A stretch of 64,000 bases of DNA from NZ13-RE01 sp049718665 (GCA_049718665.1 JBNARO010000005.1:1-64000), one strand, 5' to 3'; counted from the first letter of the stretch, positions 25,168 through 34,082 are shown. The notes: generated by a model from the letters alone, not told the origin. Numbers and translations are program-made.

Positions 25168-26127
25168 TTGTCAGAAGGCTATAGCGCAGTAGTATTTGGA
25201 GAAGAACTTCTAAATTATTCCTTTCCAGGCGATCATCCCATGCATCGGAGAAGATTAGAGCCTTTCTGGGAGGAATTAAAAAAACTTATAAAAGCTAACA
25301 AGGTTAAAGTTTTTCCTCCTAATCTCGCAAGAGAGGAGGATCTTCTTCTTTTTCATACCGACGAATATGTGAATTTTGTAAAGGAAAAATCAAAAGAAGG
25401 AAGAGGTTTTTTAGATTATGGGGATACTCCTGCTTATCCTGGATGTTTTGAGTCTGCGTCCTATGTTGTTGGTGCTACTTTAAAAGGCTTAGAATTAATA
25501 TTTAGAGAAAATTATATACATGTTTTTGTTCCCATGGCAGGTCTTCATCATGCAAAAAGAAACAGTGCTTCTGGATTTTGTATATTTAATGATATTGGGG
25601 TTGCTATAAATAAGGCAAGAAGGGATTACGGAGTGAGAGATATTCTATATATAGATATTGATGCTCACCATGGAGATGGAGTATTTTATGAGTTTCTTTC
25701 AGATCCTTATTTATATATAGCAGATATTCACGAGGACGGAAGATTTTTGTATCCAGGAACAGGAGGAAGACATGAGAGAGGAGAAAAGGATGCCTTCGGA
25801 ACAAAATTAAATATTCCTCTTCTTCCTGGTGCTTCTGATGAAGATTTGTTAACTGCATTGAAAGAAATTGAGGATTTTTCAATGGAATTTAAGACAGAGC
25901 TTATAATTCTTCAGGCAGGGGTAGATGGGATTCAGAATGATCCTATAACTCATCTAAATTATACGAGTGATGGGTACGAAAAATTTATAAAAGGAGTTCA
26001 TGAGCTTTCTCATAAAATTTGTGATGGGAAATTATTAATTTTAGGAGGGGGAGGATATAATCCTGAAAATACAAAAGATGGATGGTTAAGGGTTGTGAAA
26101 GTAATTAATCACAATTATGGAGGTTAA
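25168..26127 (+). CDS. Histone deacetylase family hydrolase (AcuC/acetylpolyamine amidohydrolase-like)
   Basis: The protein has 319 residues and starts at TTG 25168 after AAGGAGGGTATGGGGA. Zinc-site motifs are intact: GLHHAKRNSASGFCIFND, YIDIDAHHGDGVFYE (Asp-His ligands), and LQAGVDG, with the closing LILGGGGYNP. Bacterial members remove acetyl groups from acetyl-lysine enzymes such as acetyl-CoA synthetase, or from acetylated polyamines. Thermophiles make unusual polyamines, so either role is possible. Confidence 0.9.
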   Translation: MSEGYSAVVFGEELLNYSFPGDHPMHRRRLEPFWEELKKLIKANKVKVFPPNLAREEDLLLFHTDEYVNFVKEKSKEGRGFLDYGDTPAYPGCFESASYVVGATLKGLELIFRENYIHVFVPMAGLHHAKRNSASGFCIFNDIGVAINKARRDYGVRDILYIDIDAHHGDGVFYEFLSDPYLYIADIHEDGRFLYPGTGGRHERGEKDAFGTKLNIPLLPGASDEDLLTALKEIEDFSMEFKTELIILQAGVDGIQNDPITHLNYTSDGYEKFIKGVHELSHKICDGKLLILGGGGYNPENTKDGWLRVVKVINHNYGG

Positions 26128-26131
26128 AACT

Positions 26132-26581
26132 ATGCTTTATGAAAAAATCACTAAGGATTATATGCAGGCAGTAAAAATTAAGGATTCTTTTAGGGCTGAG
26201 GTATTAAGCCTTCTTCGTTCCGCCATAAAGTACAAAGAGATTGATCTTAGAGAAAAAGGAAAGGAACTGAATGATGAAGAGATCATAGATGTAATAAACA
26301 AAGAGATAAAAAAGAGAAAAGAAGCCATAGATCTTTATAAACAAGGAAACAGATTAGATCTTGCAGAAAAAGAGGAAAGAGAACTAAAGATTTTAGAAGA
26401 GTATCTTCCAGAACAACTCTCTGAAGAAGAATTAAGAAATGTATTAAAAAGAATTATAAAAGAAGTAGATGCAAAAAGTATAAAAGATTTAGGAAAGGTA
26501 ATGAAATCAGCAATGACAGAATTAAGAGGTAAGGCTGATGGGGCATTAATAAGGAAGATTGCAGAAGAATTATTAAAATAA
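26132..26581 (+). CDS. GatB/YqeY domain protein
   Basis: The protein has 149 residues from the ATG at 26132, which follows GGAGGTTAAAACT; an in-frame ATG at 26117 lies on top of that site. It shows the helical YqeY layout: LRSAIKYKEIDLREKGKELN, EEIIDVINKEIKKRKEAIDL, LEEYLPEQLSEEEL and GKVMKSAMTELRGKADG. The domain resembles the tRNA-binding tail of the GatB amidotransferase subunit; the function of the free form is unsettled. Confidence 0.93.
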   Translation: MLYEKITKDYMQAVKIKDSFRAEVLSLLRSAIKYKEIDLREKGKELNDEEIIDVINKEIKKRKEAIDLYKQGNRLDLAEKEERELKILEEYLPEQLSEEELRNVLKRIIKEVDAKSIKDLGKVMKSAMTELRGKADGALIRKIAEELLK

Positions 26582-26600
26582 AATTTTTGGGGAGGGAAAA

Positions 26601-27698
26601 ATGGTTTTGGAAGAGTTTAAAGAAAAGGAAAGAAGATTAAGAGAATTTATGAAAGAAAAGGGATTATCAGGTATTGTTTTAACAAGAAGAAGTAATTTTT
26701 CATGGCTCACTTGTGGAGGAGATAATCATGTGGTTTTTTCTACAGAAGAGGGGATTGCATCTCTTGTAGTTACAGAAAAAGAAAACTACATTTTAACTAC
26801 AAATATAGAGATTCAGAGAATATTAGATGAAGAAGTATCAGGACTAGATTTTAAGCCTCTTTCCTATCCTTGGTATGAAAATAAGAAAGAAGAAATTTTA
26901 AGGGAGATCTTTGGGGATAAGCCTTTTGGGACAGATATTCCCTTAGGAAATGGTATTCTTATTGATAGGGATTTAGTAAAAATAAGATCTTCTTTGACTT
27001 CTTGGGAGATAGAAAGATATAGAAAAATAGGGAAAGATGCAGGCGAAGTTTTAGAAGAAGTTGCAAGAAATATAAAACCTGGGTTTTCAGAGAAAGCTAT
27101 TGCGACTTTACTTATTGAAAATTTCTGGAAAAAAGATTTGGAACCTACAGTAATTCTTGTTGCATGTGATGATAGAATCTATAAATACAGGCATCCCATC
27201 CCTACGGATAATATATTTAAAAAACAGGCGATGTTAGTTATTATGGCAAGGAGAAAAGGGCTTCAAGTTGCAGGGACAAGACTGGTTCATGTAGGACCAT
27301 TGGGTGAGGAATTAAAAAAGAAGCATAGAGCAGTAGTAGAAATAGATGCAAATCTTATATATGCTACAAGACCCGGCGTAGCTTATAAGGAGTTATTTAA
27401 TAAAATGAAGGAGCTTTATAATAAAGTGGGATATCCTAATGAATGGGAGAAACATCATCAGGGAGGACCAACAGGCTATTGGACAAGAGAATTTATAAAT
27501 AATCCTTATGTAGATGATGTAGTTTTAGAAAATCAGCCTGTTGCCTGGAACCCATCTATTACTGGAACAAAGTCTGAAGATACTATATTAGTAACTTCTA
27601 ATGGATTTGAAATAGTAACCCATACTGGGAAATGGAATTATATAAAAGTAAAAGTGGAGGGTAAAGAAATAGAAAGACCTGATATACTGATATTATGA
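26601..27698 (+). CDS. M24 (aminopeptidase P/creatinase-like) family protein with degenerate metal site
   Basis: The protein has 365 residues. An N-terminal creatinase-like domain (1-125) includes GLSGIVLTRRSNFSWLTCGG. A pita-bread domain follows (SLTSWEIERYRKIGKDAGEV). Metallopeptidases of this fold use two Asp, one His and two Glu. Here the usual GxxSDxTR stretch is replaced by GLQVAGTRLVHVG with no Asp, and the region of the HE ligand reads HHQGGPTGYW. It is therefore probably not a metal-dependent peptidase; it may be a creatinase-type hydrolase or a non-enzymatic protein. It overlaps the ATP synthase operon's first gene in ATGA. Confidence 0.8.
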   Translation: MVLEEFKEKERRLREFMKEKGLSGIVLTRRSNFSWLTCGGDNHVVFSTEEGIASLVVTEKENYILTTNIEIQRILDEEVSGLDFKPLSYPWYENKKEEILREIFGDKPFGTDIPLGNGILIDRDLVKIRSSLTSWEIERYRKIGKDAGEVLEEVARNIKPGFSEKAIATLLIENFWKKDLEPTVILVACDDRIYKYRHPIPTDNIFKKQAMLVIMARRKGLQVAGTRLVHVGPLGEELKKKHRAVVEIDANLIYATRPGVAYKELFNKMKELYNKVGYPNEWEKHHQGGPTGYWTREFINNPYVDDVVLENQPVAWNPSITGTKSEDTILVTSNGFEIVTHTGKWNYIKVKVEGKEIERPDILIL

Positions 27699-27898
27699 GG
27701 AAAAAGCCCAGATCCCCATGGGAGATATTTAATATTACTTTTTCCCTAGGGACCAGTGTACTTGCTTCCCTTCTTGTAGGGATTTTTTTGGGTTATTATT
27801 TAGATAAAGTCTTTAATACATCTCCTGTTTTTCTATTGGCAGGAGTTGCATTAGGAATTTGGGCAGGGTTTCGTGATATCTTCAGAATATTACGGTAA
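27695..27898 (+). CDS. atpZ: AtpZ-like small Fo accessory protein
   Basis: The 67-residue protein has two membrane helices, including the family's GIFLGYYLDKVF and GVALGIWAGFRD segments. AtpZ/AtpI-type proteins are encoded at the head of F-ATPase operons and help to assemble the c ring or deliver Mg2+ or Ca2+. It opens the operon here, overlaps the M24 gene by 4 bases and overlaps the next gene by 26 bases. Confidence 0.8.
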   Translation: MRKKPRSPWEIFNITFSLGTSVLASLLVGIFLGYYLDKVFNTSPVFLLAGVALGIWAGFRDIFRILR

Positions 27899-28202
27899 GT
27901 ATATAAAGATTGGCATAATAATTTTTTTATTAGGACTAAGTTTTTACTTTCTCTATTCACCCTTAGCTTCTTTGACTTTTGGAATTTCTGGGAGTATAAT
28001 TTCTTTTTGTTGGTTGGCAGAAGATTTAAAAAAATATGGAGTATTAGGCTATAAAAGTGGTATAATAAAAAGATATGGAATATTAATTATATTGTTTATA
28101 ATGAGTCTTAAGGCAGAGCTTTTAGGAGCTTTGCTTTTTCTTGTAGGGTATATTATAGGGCAATGGTATATGGTAATTAAAATTTGGAAAGAAGGGAAAT
28201 AA
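27873..28202 (+). CDS. atpI: AtpI-like Fo accessory membrane protein
   Basis: The protein has 109 residues with four predicted membrane segments (IGIIIFLLGLSFYFLY, LASLTFGISGSIISFCWLAE, YGILIILFIMSLKAELLGAL, FLVGYIIGQWYMVI). Length and topology match AtpI, an assembly factor of the c ring. The GTG start at 27873 is weakly supported. Its stop overlaps the start of the a subunit (TAATG). Confidence 0.7.
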   Translation: MISSEYYGKYIKIGIIIFLLGLSFYFLYSPLASLTFGISGSIISFCWLAEDLKKYGVLGYKSGIIKRYGILIILFIMSLKAELLGALLFLVGYIIGQWYMVIKIWKEGK

Positions 28203-28858
28203 TGGAAGAGATAGGACCGAAAGTTGTATTTAAAATAGGAAATTTTAAAATAACTAATACTTTTATAAGCTTACAGATAGTAAGTATACTGGTTCTAATA
28301 ATAAGTTTTTGGGTATCCTATAAGCCTAAGGAAGAAATTGTAACAAAGAGACAAAGCTTAGTAGAAGCTCTTATTGAGATGTTTCAAAGATATTTAGGTG
28401 GGTTTTTAGGAGAAGAAAATGCAGTAAAATATTTTCCATTCTTTTCTACTCTTTTCCTTTTTATTCTTCTTTCCAATTGGTCAGGTCTTATCCCAGGATT
28501 TATTTCTCCTACCTCAGATTTAAATGTAACCGCTGGCTTAGCATTGGGAACTATTGGATATATTCAGTATACTGCCATTAGAGAAAAAGGAAAAAAATAT
28601 CTTAAGAGTTTTATCTCTCCATCTATTCTTTTCCTTCCTATAAATCTTTTGGAACAAATTACTCGTCCTGTTTCTCTTGCTCTGCGACTTTTTGGAAATA
28701 TTACTGGAGAGCATATAGTTTTAGCAATAATTTCTTTTTTAGCTCCTTTAATTATTCCTGTTCCTATTATGGCTCTTTCTATGTTTATGGGATTTATCCA
28801 GGCATTAATCTTTACTACTCTTTCAGCCGCCTATTTGGCTGCAGTATTTGAAGAATAA
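28202..28858 (+). CDS. atpB: F-type ATP synthase subunit a
   Basis: This membrane stator subunit has 218 residues from the ATG at 28202, chosen because GAAGGG precedes it; an in-frame ATG at 28184 lies inside atpI. The essential arginine is in RPVSLALRLFGNITGEH. Further conserved segments are LFILLSNWSGLIPGF and the C-terminal FIQALIFTTLSAAYLAA. It forms the ion half-channels facing the c ring. Confidence 0.95.
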   Translation: MEEIGPKVVFKIGNFKITNTFISLQIVSILVLIISFWVSYKPKEEIVTKRQSLVEALIEMFQRYLGGFLGEENAVKYFPFFSTLFLFILLSNWSGLIPGFISPTSDLNVTAGLALGTIGYIQYTAIREKGKKYLKSFISPSILFLPINLLEQITRPVSLALRLFGNITGEHIVLAIISFLAPLIIPVPIMALSMFMGFIQALIFTTLSAAYLAAVFEE

Positions 28859-28871
28859 AGGAGGTTTTGCT

Positions 28872-29129
28872 ATGATTGGATGGGTTGTAATTGCTTCCAT
28901 AATTACCGCTGGTTTATCCATAGCTTTAGTAGGTATGTTTGCTACACGAGCTCAAGGAAATGCAGCTTCTTCTGCTTTTGAGAGTGTTGCTCGTCAACCA
29001 GAAGCAGGAGATCAAATCAATAGAATGCTTCTTTTTGCTTTAGCATTTATTGAAACTATTGTGATCTTTACATTAACTATCTCATTAATATTACTTTTTG
29101 CAAATCCTCTTTTAGGGAGATTGCAGTAA
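28872..29129 (+). CDS. atpE: F-type ATP synthase subunit c with atypical helix 1
   Basis: The 85-residue two-helix protein starts at ATG 28872 after AAAGGAGG. The loop FESVARQPEAGDQI (36-49) and helix 2 with the ion-binding Glu61 (FALAFIETIVIFTLTIS) are standard. Helix 1 is not: where most c subunits have GxGxGxGxG just before the QG pair, this one reads GMFATRAQG (21-29), with Phe23, Thr25 and an Arg at 26. Gln28 and Glu61-Thr62 resemble, but do not exactly match, the Na+-binding set of Ilyobacter (Gln32, Glu65, Ser66), so ion choice is uncertain. Confidence 0.95.
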   Translation: MIGWVVIASIITAGLSIALVGMFATRAQGNAASSAFESVARQPEAGDQINRMLLFALAFIETIVIFTLTISLILLFANPLLGRLQ

Positions 29130-29132
29130 AGT

Positions 29133-29870
29133 ATGTTTAACTTTAACTTTCTTACTGTATTCTCATCTATAGTCAACTTATTGGTCCTTGCATGGATCAT
29201 AAAAAAGTACTTTATTGGATCCCTCCTTAGAATAATGGAAGATAGAAAAAAGAGAATAGAAACTGCAATAAAAACTGCAGAAGAAAAATTAAAGGAGGCA
29301 GAAGAATTAAGAAAAAGAAGAGAAGAAAGACTTCTTTCTGCAAGAAATGAAGCAGCAAAAATTATAGAAGAAGCGGTAGGAAGTGCAGAAAAAATAAAAC
29401 AGGAAATAGTTTCAAAAGCAGAAGAGGAGGCAGAGAAAATTATTCTAAAGGCTCATGATATTGCAAAAGCTGAAAGGAAAAGAGCATTAGAAACTTCAAG
29501 AGAAGAGATTATTGCTCTTTCTAAGATTATCATTCGCCAATTTTTTGCCAAGTTTTTACCTCCTAATTCTCAAGAAATGTTCTTATTATCTTTTATAGAT
29601 TCCTTTGAAAGATTTATACCTTCATTAAATTTAAATTCTATTGAGGAAATAAAATTTGTATCTCCTAACAAGTTAGATCCTAAGATTATAAATAAAATTG
29701 AGGAAAAGTTGAGAAGTATTATTCCAGGAAGTTGGGAATTTGTTTGTGAAGAAGACCCTTCAATTGTCCTTGGTTTTAAACTCTATATTAAAGAATATCT
29801 TTTAGACCACTCTTTAGATTTTCATCTTAATCAGATATACCAGTATATAAGGGAGACGGAGAATATATGA
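29133..29870 (+). CDS. atpF: Fused ATP synthase subunit b/delta-like protein
   Basis: The protein has 245 residues. A single membrane helix (VFSSIVNLLVLAWIIKKYF) is followed by a long charged coiled coil (35-130) as in subunit b. The C-terminal 100 residues resemble the end of subunit delta (IPGSWEFVCEEDPSIVLGFK). No separate atpH lies between this gene and atpA, so delta function appears fused and lacks the usual N-terminal helical bundle. A comparable long b subunit occurs in the 'alternate' N-type ATPases. It overlaps atpA by 4 bases. Confidence 0.85.
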   Translation: MFNFNFLTVFSSIVNLLVLAWIIKKYFIGSLLRIMEDRKKRIETAIKTAEEKLKEAEELRKRREERLLSARNEAAKIIEEAVGSAEKIKQEIVSKAEEEAEKIILKAHDIAKAERKRALETSREEIIALSKIIIRQFFAKFLPPNSQEMFLLSFIDSFERFIPSLNLNSIEEIKFVSPNKLDPKIINKIEEKLRSIIPGSWEFVCEEDPSIVLGFKLYIKEYLLDHSLDFHLNQIYQYIRETENI

Positions 29871-31396
29871 GGGAGACAGTTTTAGGACTTCCTTGGAGAG
29901 AAATAGAAAGAAAAATAGAAAAATATGACTTCACACCAAGACTTTCCAATATTGGCTATGTGAAATATGTAGGGGATGGGGTAGCACAAGTTTCTCTTTT
30001 AGATGATGCTTTTTTAGGAGAAATTGTCTCTTTCTCTTCTGGAGTATTGGGAATGGTTTTAAATCTTTCTGAAGATTTTGTAGGAGTAATTCTTCTTGGA
30101 AAGACGAGTAATGTAAAAGAAGGGGATCTGGTTTATTCCACAGGGAAAATGGTTCAGGTTCCTGTGGGAAGTAGTTTTTTAGGAAGAGTTGTTGATCCCT
30201 TAGGGAATCCCTTAGATGATCTGGGACCTATATATCCTGAAGGATATTTACCCATAGATAGACCCGCTCCCAGTATCTTTGATAGGGAACCTGTAAAAGA
30301 GCCTCTTTATACTGGTATAAGAGCCATTGATGCTTTAATTCCTATAGGTCATGGACAAAGGGAATTGATTTTGGGAGATAGACAAACAGGGAAGACTACT
30401 ATTGCTATTGATACTATTATAAATCAGAGGAGATATGGAACAATATGTATATATGTAGCCATTGCCCAAAAAAGAACTAATGTAGCTCGTATTGTTCAAA
30501 CATTAAAAGAGCATAAGGCATTAGCAAATACTATTATTATTGCAACCTTTCCAGATCAATCTCCCTCTCTTAGATATCTTGCTCCTTTCGCGGGATGTTC
30601 CATGGGAGAATATTTTATGATGCAAGGAGAGAGAGTATTAATAGTATATGATGATTTAACTAAGCATGCTAATACCTATAGAGAAATTGCTCTTTTATTA
30701 AGAAGAATTCCAGGAAGAGAGGCATATCCCGGAGATATATTCTATCTTCATTCTCACCTTTTGGAAAGAGCAGCAAAATTGAGTACTAAAAAAGGTGGGG
30801 GAGCATTGACTGCTTTACCTATTGCAGAAACCTTAGCGGGAGAAATATCTACATATATTCCTACAAACCTGATATCTATAACTGATGGTCAAATATATTT
30901 AGATACTTCTCTCTTTAATGCTGGAATAAGACCCGCAATAAATGTGGGACTTTCAGTATCAAGAGTAGGAGGATCTGCACAACCAAAGGGAATGAGACAG
31001 GTATCAGGGATGTTGAGGTTAAGTCTTGCTCAGTATAGAGAATTTTCACTGTTTTTGGAGTTTGGAACAGAACTTGATGCTACTACAAAAAAGAAAGTGG
31101 AAAGAGGATTAAGAATAGAAGAAATTTTAAAGCAATCTGCTCATGAGGTCCAACCTATTGAGGAGCAAATTATAACCTTTTATTTAGTTAATGGAGGATT
31201 TTTAGATAATTATCCTGTAAATAAAGTGAAGGAAGTAGTTTCAAAATATATCGAATATATCTCTACTAAATACTCCCCATTACTTTCTTTAATAAGACAA
31301 AAACTGGAATTGAATGACCAAATAATATACGAACTTCATAATAGCTTTCAGGAGTTTCAAAAGGAATATGCCAACTCTTCAACAACTTCGTCGTAA
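29867..31396 (+). CDS. atpA: F-type ATP synthase subunit alpha
   Basis: The protein has 509 residues, the standard length. The Walker A motif is GDRQTGKTTIAIDTI near residue 170, preceded by PIGHGQRELI, with VLIVYDDLTKHA as the Walker B region and the RPAINVGLSVSRVGGSAQ signature near 350. It forms the non-catalytic sites of F1. The end overlaps atpG by 29 bases, an unusually long overlap that probably couples translation. Confidence 0.97.
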   Translation: MRETVLGLPWREIERKIEKYDFTPRLSNIGYVKYVGDGVAQVSLLDDAFLGEIVSFSSGVLGMVLNLSEDFVGVILLGKTSNVKEGDLVYSTGKMVQVPVGSSFLGRVVDPLGNPLDDLGPIYPEGYLPIDRPAPSIFDREPVKEPLYTGIRAIDALIPIGHGQRELILGDRQTGKTTIAIDTIINQRRYGTICIYVAIAQKRTNVARIVQTLKEHKALANTIIIATFPDQSPSLRYLAPFAGCSMGEYFMMQGERVLIVYDDLTKHANTYREIALLLRRIPGREAYPGDIFYLHSHLLERAAKLSTKKGGGALTALPIAETLAGEISTYIPTNLISITDGQIYLDTSLFNAGIRPAINVGLSVSRVGGSAQPKGMRQVSGMLRLSLAQYREFSLFLEFGTELDATTKKKVERGLRIEEILKQSAHEVQPIEEQIITFYLVNGGFLDNYPVNKVKEVVSKYIEYISTKYSPLLSLIRQKLELNDQIIYELHNSFQEFQKEYANSSTTSS

Positions 31397-32255
31397 AGTA
31401 AAAAGTATAAATAATATTAGTCATATAATTCGTTCTATGGAAACCCTAAGTGTAGTAAAAATTAGGGCTTTTCAGGATAAAGCTTTAAGACTAAAACCTT
31501 ATACACAGGAATTACAAAGAATGTTAGAAAATTTGGTCTCAAAGCTTCCAAGAGAGTATCTAAATCATCCTTTATTAAAAGAAAGAAATATTTATAACAC
31601 AGGAGTAATAATGATAACTTCTGATTGGGGATTCTGCGGAAGTTATAATGTTCAAATTCTAAATACCGTTGAGAAATTTATAAAAGAAAATCCGAAGAAA
31701 AGAATAAGTTTTTATCCTGTAGGAATTTATGCTATAAAATTTGCTAAGGCAAAAAATTTGAGAGTAATTAATTCTTTTACGCATCTTTTAGATGTTCCTG
31801 ATTTTCTTCAAGTTAAAAGATTAACAAGAAGTTTTGTGAGGGATTTTTTGGAAGAAAGAATTGATGAACTTTATATTATATCTTATGATTTTGTGAATAT
31901 ATTAAAACAAGAAATTATTGTTAGAAGATTGTTACCATTAAAACCTATAAATATTCCCGAGGAAAAAGAGGAAAGTTTTCTTTTCCTACCTTCTCCTGAA
32001 AGAATTATAGGTCCTCTTTTGGAAACTATTCTTGAAACTACTATGTTTCAAATAATTCTTGATGCATCAGCCAGTGAACAGGCATTTCGAAGAATTGCTA
32101 TGAGAAGAGCTTATGAGAATGCCCAAAAGATACAAGAAAAGTTAATATTTCAATTGAATCAGGTAAGGCAAAGTAAGATTACTAAAGAACTTATTGAAAT
32201 TACTTCAGGAATTGAAACTTTGAAAGAACAAGAGGTGATAAAGATTGGAAGGTAA
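31368..32255 (+). CDS. atpG: F-type ATP synthase subunit gamma
   Basis: The protein has 295 residues. N-terminal LRRKVKSINNISHIIRSMET and the C-terminal segment ASEQAFRRIAMRRAYENAQK, followed by a long helix, are the coiled-coil rotor parts. ITSDWGFCGSYN matches the conserved SDrGLCGxxN motif. The start lies within the end of atpA. It is the central rotor shaft that links c ring and catalytic head. Confidence 0.95.
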   Translation: MPTLQQLRRKVKSINNISHIIRSMETLSVVKIRAFQDKALRLKPYTQELQRMLENLVSKLPREYLNHPLLKERNIYNTGVIMITSDWGFCGSYNVQILNTVEKFIKENPKKRISFYPVGIYAIKFAKAKNLRVINSFTHLLDVPDFLQVKRLTRSFVRDFLEERIDELYIISYDFVNILKQEIIVRRLLPLKPINIPEEKEESFLFLPSPERIIGPLLETILETTMFQIILDASASEQAFRRIAMRRAYENAQKIQEKLIFQLNQVRQSKITKELIEITSGIETLKEQEVIKIGR

Positions 32256-33645
32256 GATTATTGCTATTAATGGTCCTGTAGTAGATGTCTATTTTCCAAA
32301 AGAAATTCCCTCACTAAATGAGGCTTTAGAAGTAAGAAATTTGAGAGGAGAAAATGAGAAACTTATTTTAGAGGTAAGAATGCATTTAGGAAATAACAAA
32401 GTTAGGACTATTGCTTTAGGATCTACTATGGGACTATCTCGAGGAATGCCAGTAAAAAGACTATATCATCCCATAAGAATTCCACTGTCTGAGAAACTTC
32501 TGGGAAGAGTTATAAATGTTTTTGGAGAACCCATAGATGGGGGAGAACCTATAGAGGGAGAATGGGAACCTATTATAAAAAGTGCTGTGGAATTTCATAG
32601 GGTTCAGCCATCTTATTCTATACTGGAAACAGGCATAAAGGCATTAGATCTTCTAACTCCCTTCCCTCGCGGAGGAAAGATTGGACTTTTTGGAGGAGCG
32701 GGTGTAGGAAAAACTGTGTTAATAATGGAGTTGATTCATAACATTGCTACCGCCCATGGAGGAATATCAGTATTTGCTGGGGTAGGAGAAAGATCCAGAG
32801 AAGGGAATGAATTATGGCTTGAGATGAAAAATTCTCAGGTTATTTCTAAGGCGGTTTTGGTTTTTGGACAAATGAATGAACCTCCAGGAGTAAGAATGAG
32901 GGTTCCATATACCGCTCTTACTATTTCTGAATATTTTAGGGATTATTTAGGGAAGGATATTCTTTTATTAATAGATAATGTATTTAGGTTTGTTCAAGCA
33001 GGAATGGAAGTATCTTCTATGTTAGGTAGAATTCCTTCGTCTGTAGGTTATCAGCCTACTCTCCTTACAGAGATGGGAGAATTAGAAGAAAGAATTGTCT
33101 CCACTGATATGGGATCTATTACATCTGTTCAAGCAGTTTATGTCCCTGCAGATGATTTAACAGATCCCGCTCCCGCTACTATTTTTTCTCACTTAGATTC
33201 TACTTTAGTTCTTTCTCGAGAAATTGCAGAAATGGGAATTTATCCCGCTGTAGATCCTTTAGCATCGTCCTCGCAGATTTTGGAGCCACAATTTGTAGGA
33301 GAGGAACATGTAAAAGTTGCAAGAAAAGTTGTAGAGATATTACAACATTATGAGAACCTTAAGGATATAATTTCTATCTTGGGAATGGAAGAACTTTCTG
33401 AAGAAGATAGGTTAATTGTCCAAAGAGCAAGAAAAATTCAGTTATTTTTGTCTCAACCCTTCTTTGTAGCAGCACAATACAATAATATTCCAGGAGTTTA
33501 TGTTCCGCGGGAAAAGACCATAGAAGGATTTTCTGCTATTGTAAATGGTGAAGTAGATGATATCCCAGAGGATGCTTTCTATATGGTAGGGACCTTAGAT
33601 GATGTAAAGAAGAAGGCACAAGAAATGGGTGCCTTGGTCTATTGA
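32245..33645 (+). CDS. atpD: F-type ATP synthase subunit beta
   Basis: The protein has 466 residues and starts at TTG 32245 after AGAGGTG. Catalytic features are intact: Walker A FGGAGVGKTVLIMEL, the catalytic Glu in AGVGERSREGNELW, Walker B ILLLIDNVFRF, and the lever motif EELSEED. ATP synthase signature PAVDPLASSSQ is present. The gene order alpha-gamma-beta-epsilon is the usual one. Confidence 0.97.
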   Translation: MEGKIIAINGPVVDVYFPKEIPSLNEALEVRNLRGENEKLILEVRMHLGNNKVRTIALGSTMGLSRGMPVKRLYHPIRIPLSEKLLGRVINVFGEPIDGGEPIEGEWEPIIKSAVEFHRVQPSYSILETGIKALDLLTPFPRGGKIGLFGGAGVGKTVLIMELIHNIATAHGGISVFAGVGERSREGNELWLEMKNSQVISKAVLVFGQMNEPPGVRMRVPYTALTISEYFRDYLGKDILLLIDNVFRFVQAGMEVSSMLGRIPSSVGYQPTLLTEMGELEERIVSTDMGSITSVQAVYVPADDLTDPAPATIFSHLDSTLVLSREIAEMGIYPAVDPLASSSQILEPQFVGEEHVKVARKVVEILQHYENLKDIISILGMEELSEEDRLIVQRARKIQLFLSQPFFVAAQYNNIPGVYVPREKTIEGFSAIVNGEVDDIPEDAFYMVGTLDDVKKKAQEMGALVY

Positions 33646-34082
33646 TGAATAAAAGACTTCTTCATTTGGAATTGGCAACTCCAGATAAAATTATCTTTAA
33701 AGGAGAAGTATCTTATATAGTAGTCCCTGTAGAAGATGGAATGTGGGGAATTCTTCCTGGGCATATAAATACTTTAGCTCATTTAACTATTGGGGTTATG
33801 AAGGTAGTTTCAAGTGATAAAAAAGTTCATTATTTTGCTATAGGAGAAGGATTCTTAGAGATTGTTAATAATAATGTATATATAACTGTAGATTCTGGGG
33901 AAAAAGCAGAAGATATTGATGTTTTAAAAGTGAGAAAAGAAAAAGAAGAATTAGAACAGCTTCTTGCCCAGAAAAAAGCAATTTCTCAGAGAGTTCAATT
34001 GTATACTTCTCTTCAAAAAGCCTTAGCAAAACTAAGAGCGGTAGAAAGTCTTGAAGAAACTAAAGGTTCCAAAGAGCAATAG
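33645..34082 (+). CDS. atpC: F-type ATP synthase subunit epsilon
   Basis: The protein has 145 residues from the ATG at 33645, which shares one base with the atpD stop. The N-terminal beta sandwich has ATPDKIIFKGEVSYIVVP and GILPGHINTLAHLTIGV. A C-terminal helical hairpin (KEKEELEQLLAQKKAISQRV) is present and could inhibit hydrolysis. The last 23 bases overlap the convergent glpP gene. Confidence 0.95.
   Translation: MNKRLLHLELATPDKIIFKGEVSYIVVPVEDGMWGILPGHINTLAHLTIGVMKVVSSDKKVHYFAIGEGFLEIVNNNVYITVDSGEKAEDIDVLKVRKEKEELEQLLAQKKAISQRVQLYTSLQKALAKLRAVESLEETKGSKEQ

Noticed and set aside
28872..29129. A Na+-specific ATP synthase
   Set aside because: Gln28, Glu61 and Thr62 resemble the Na+ set, but the Thr and Tyr partners of Ilyobacter are Ile and Phe here, so ion specificity cannot be assigned.
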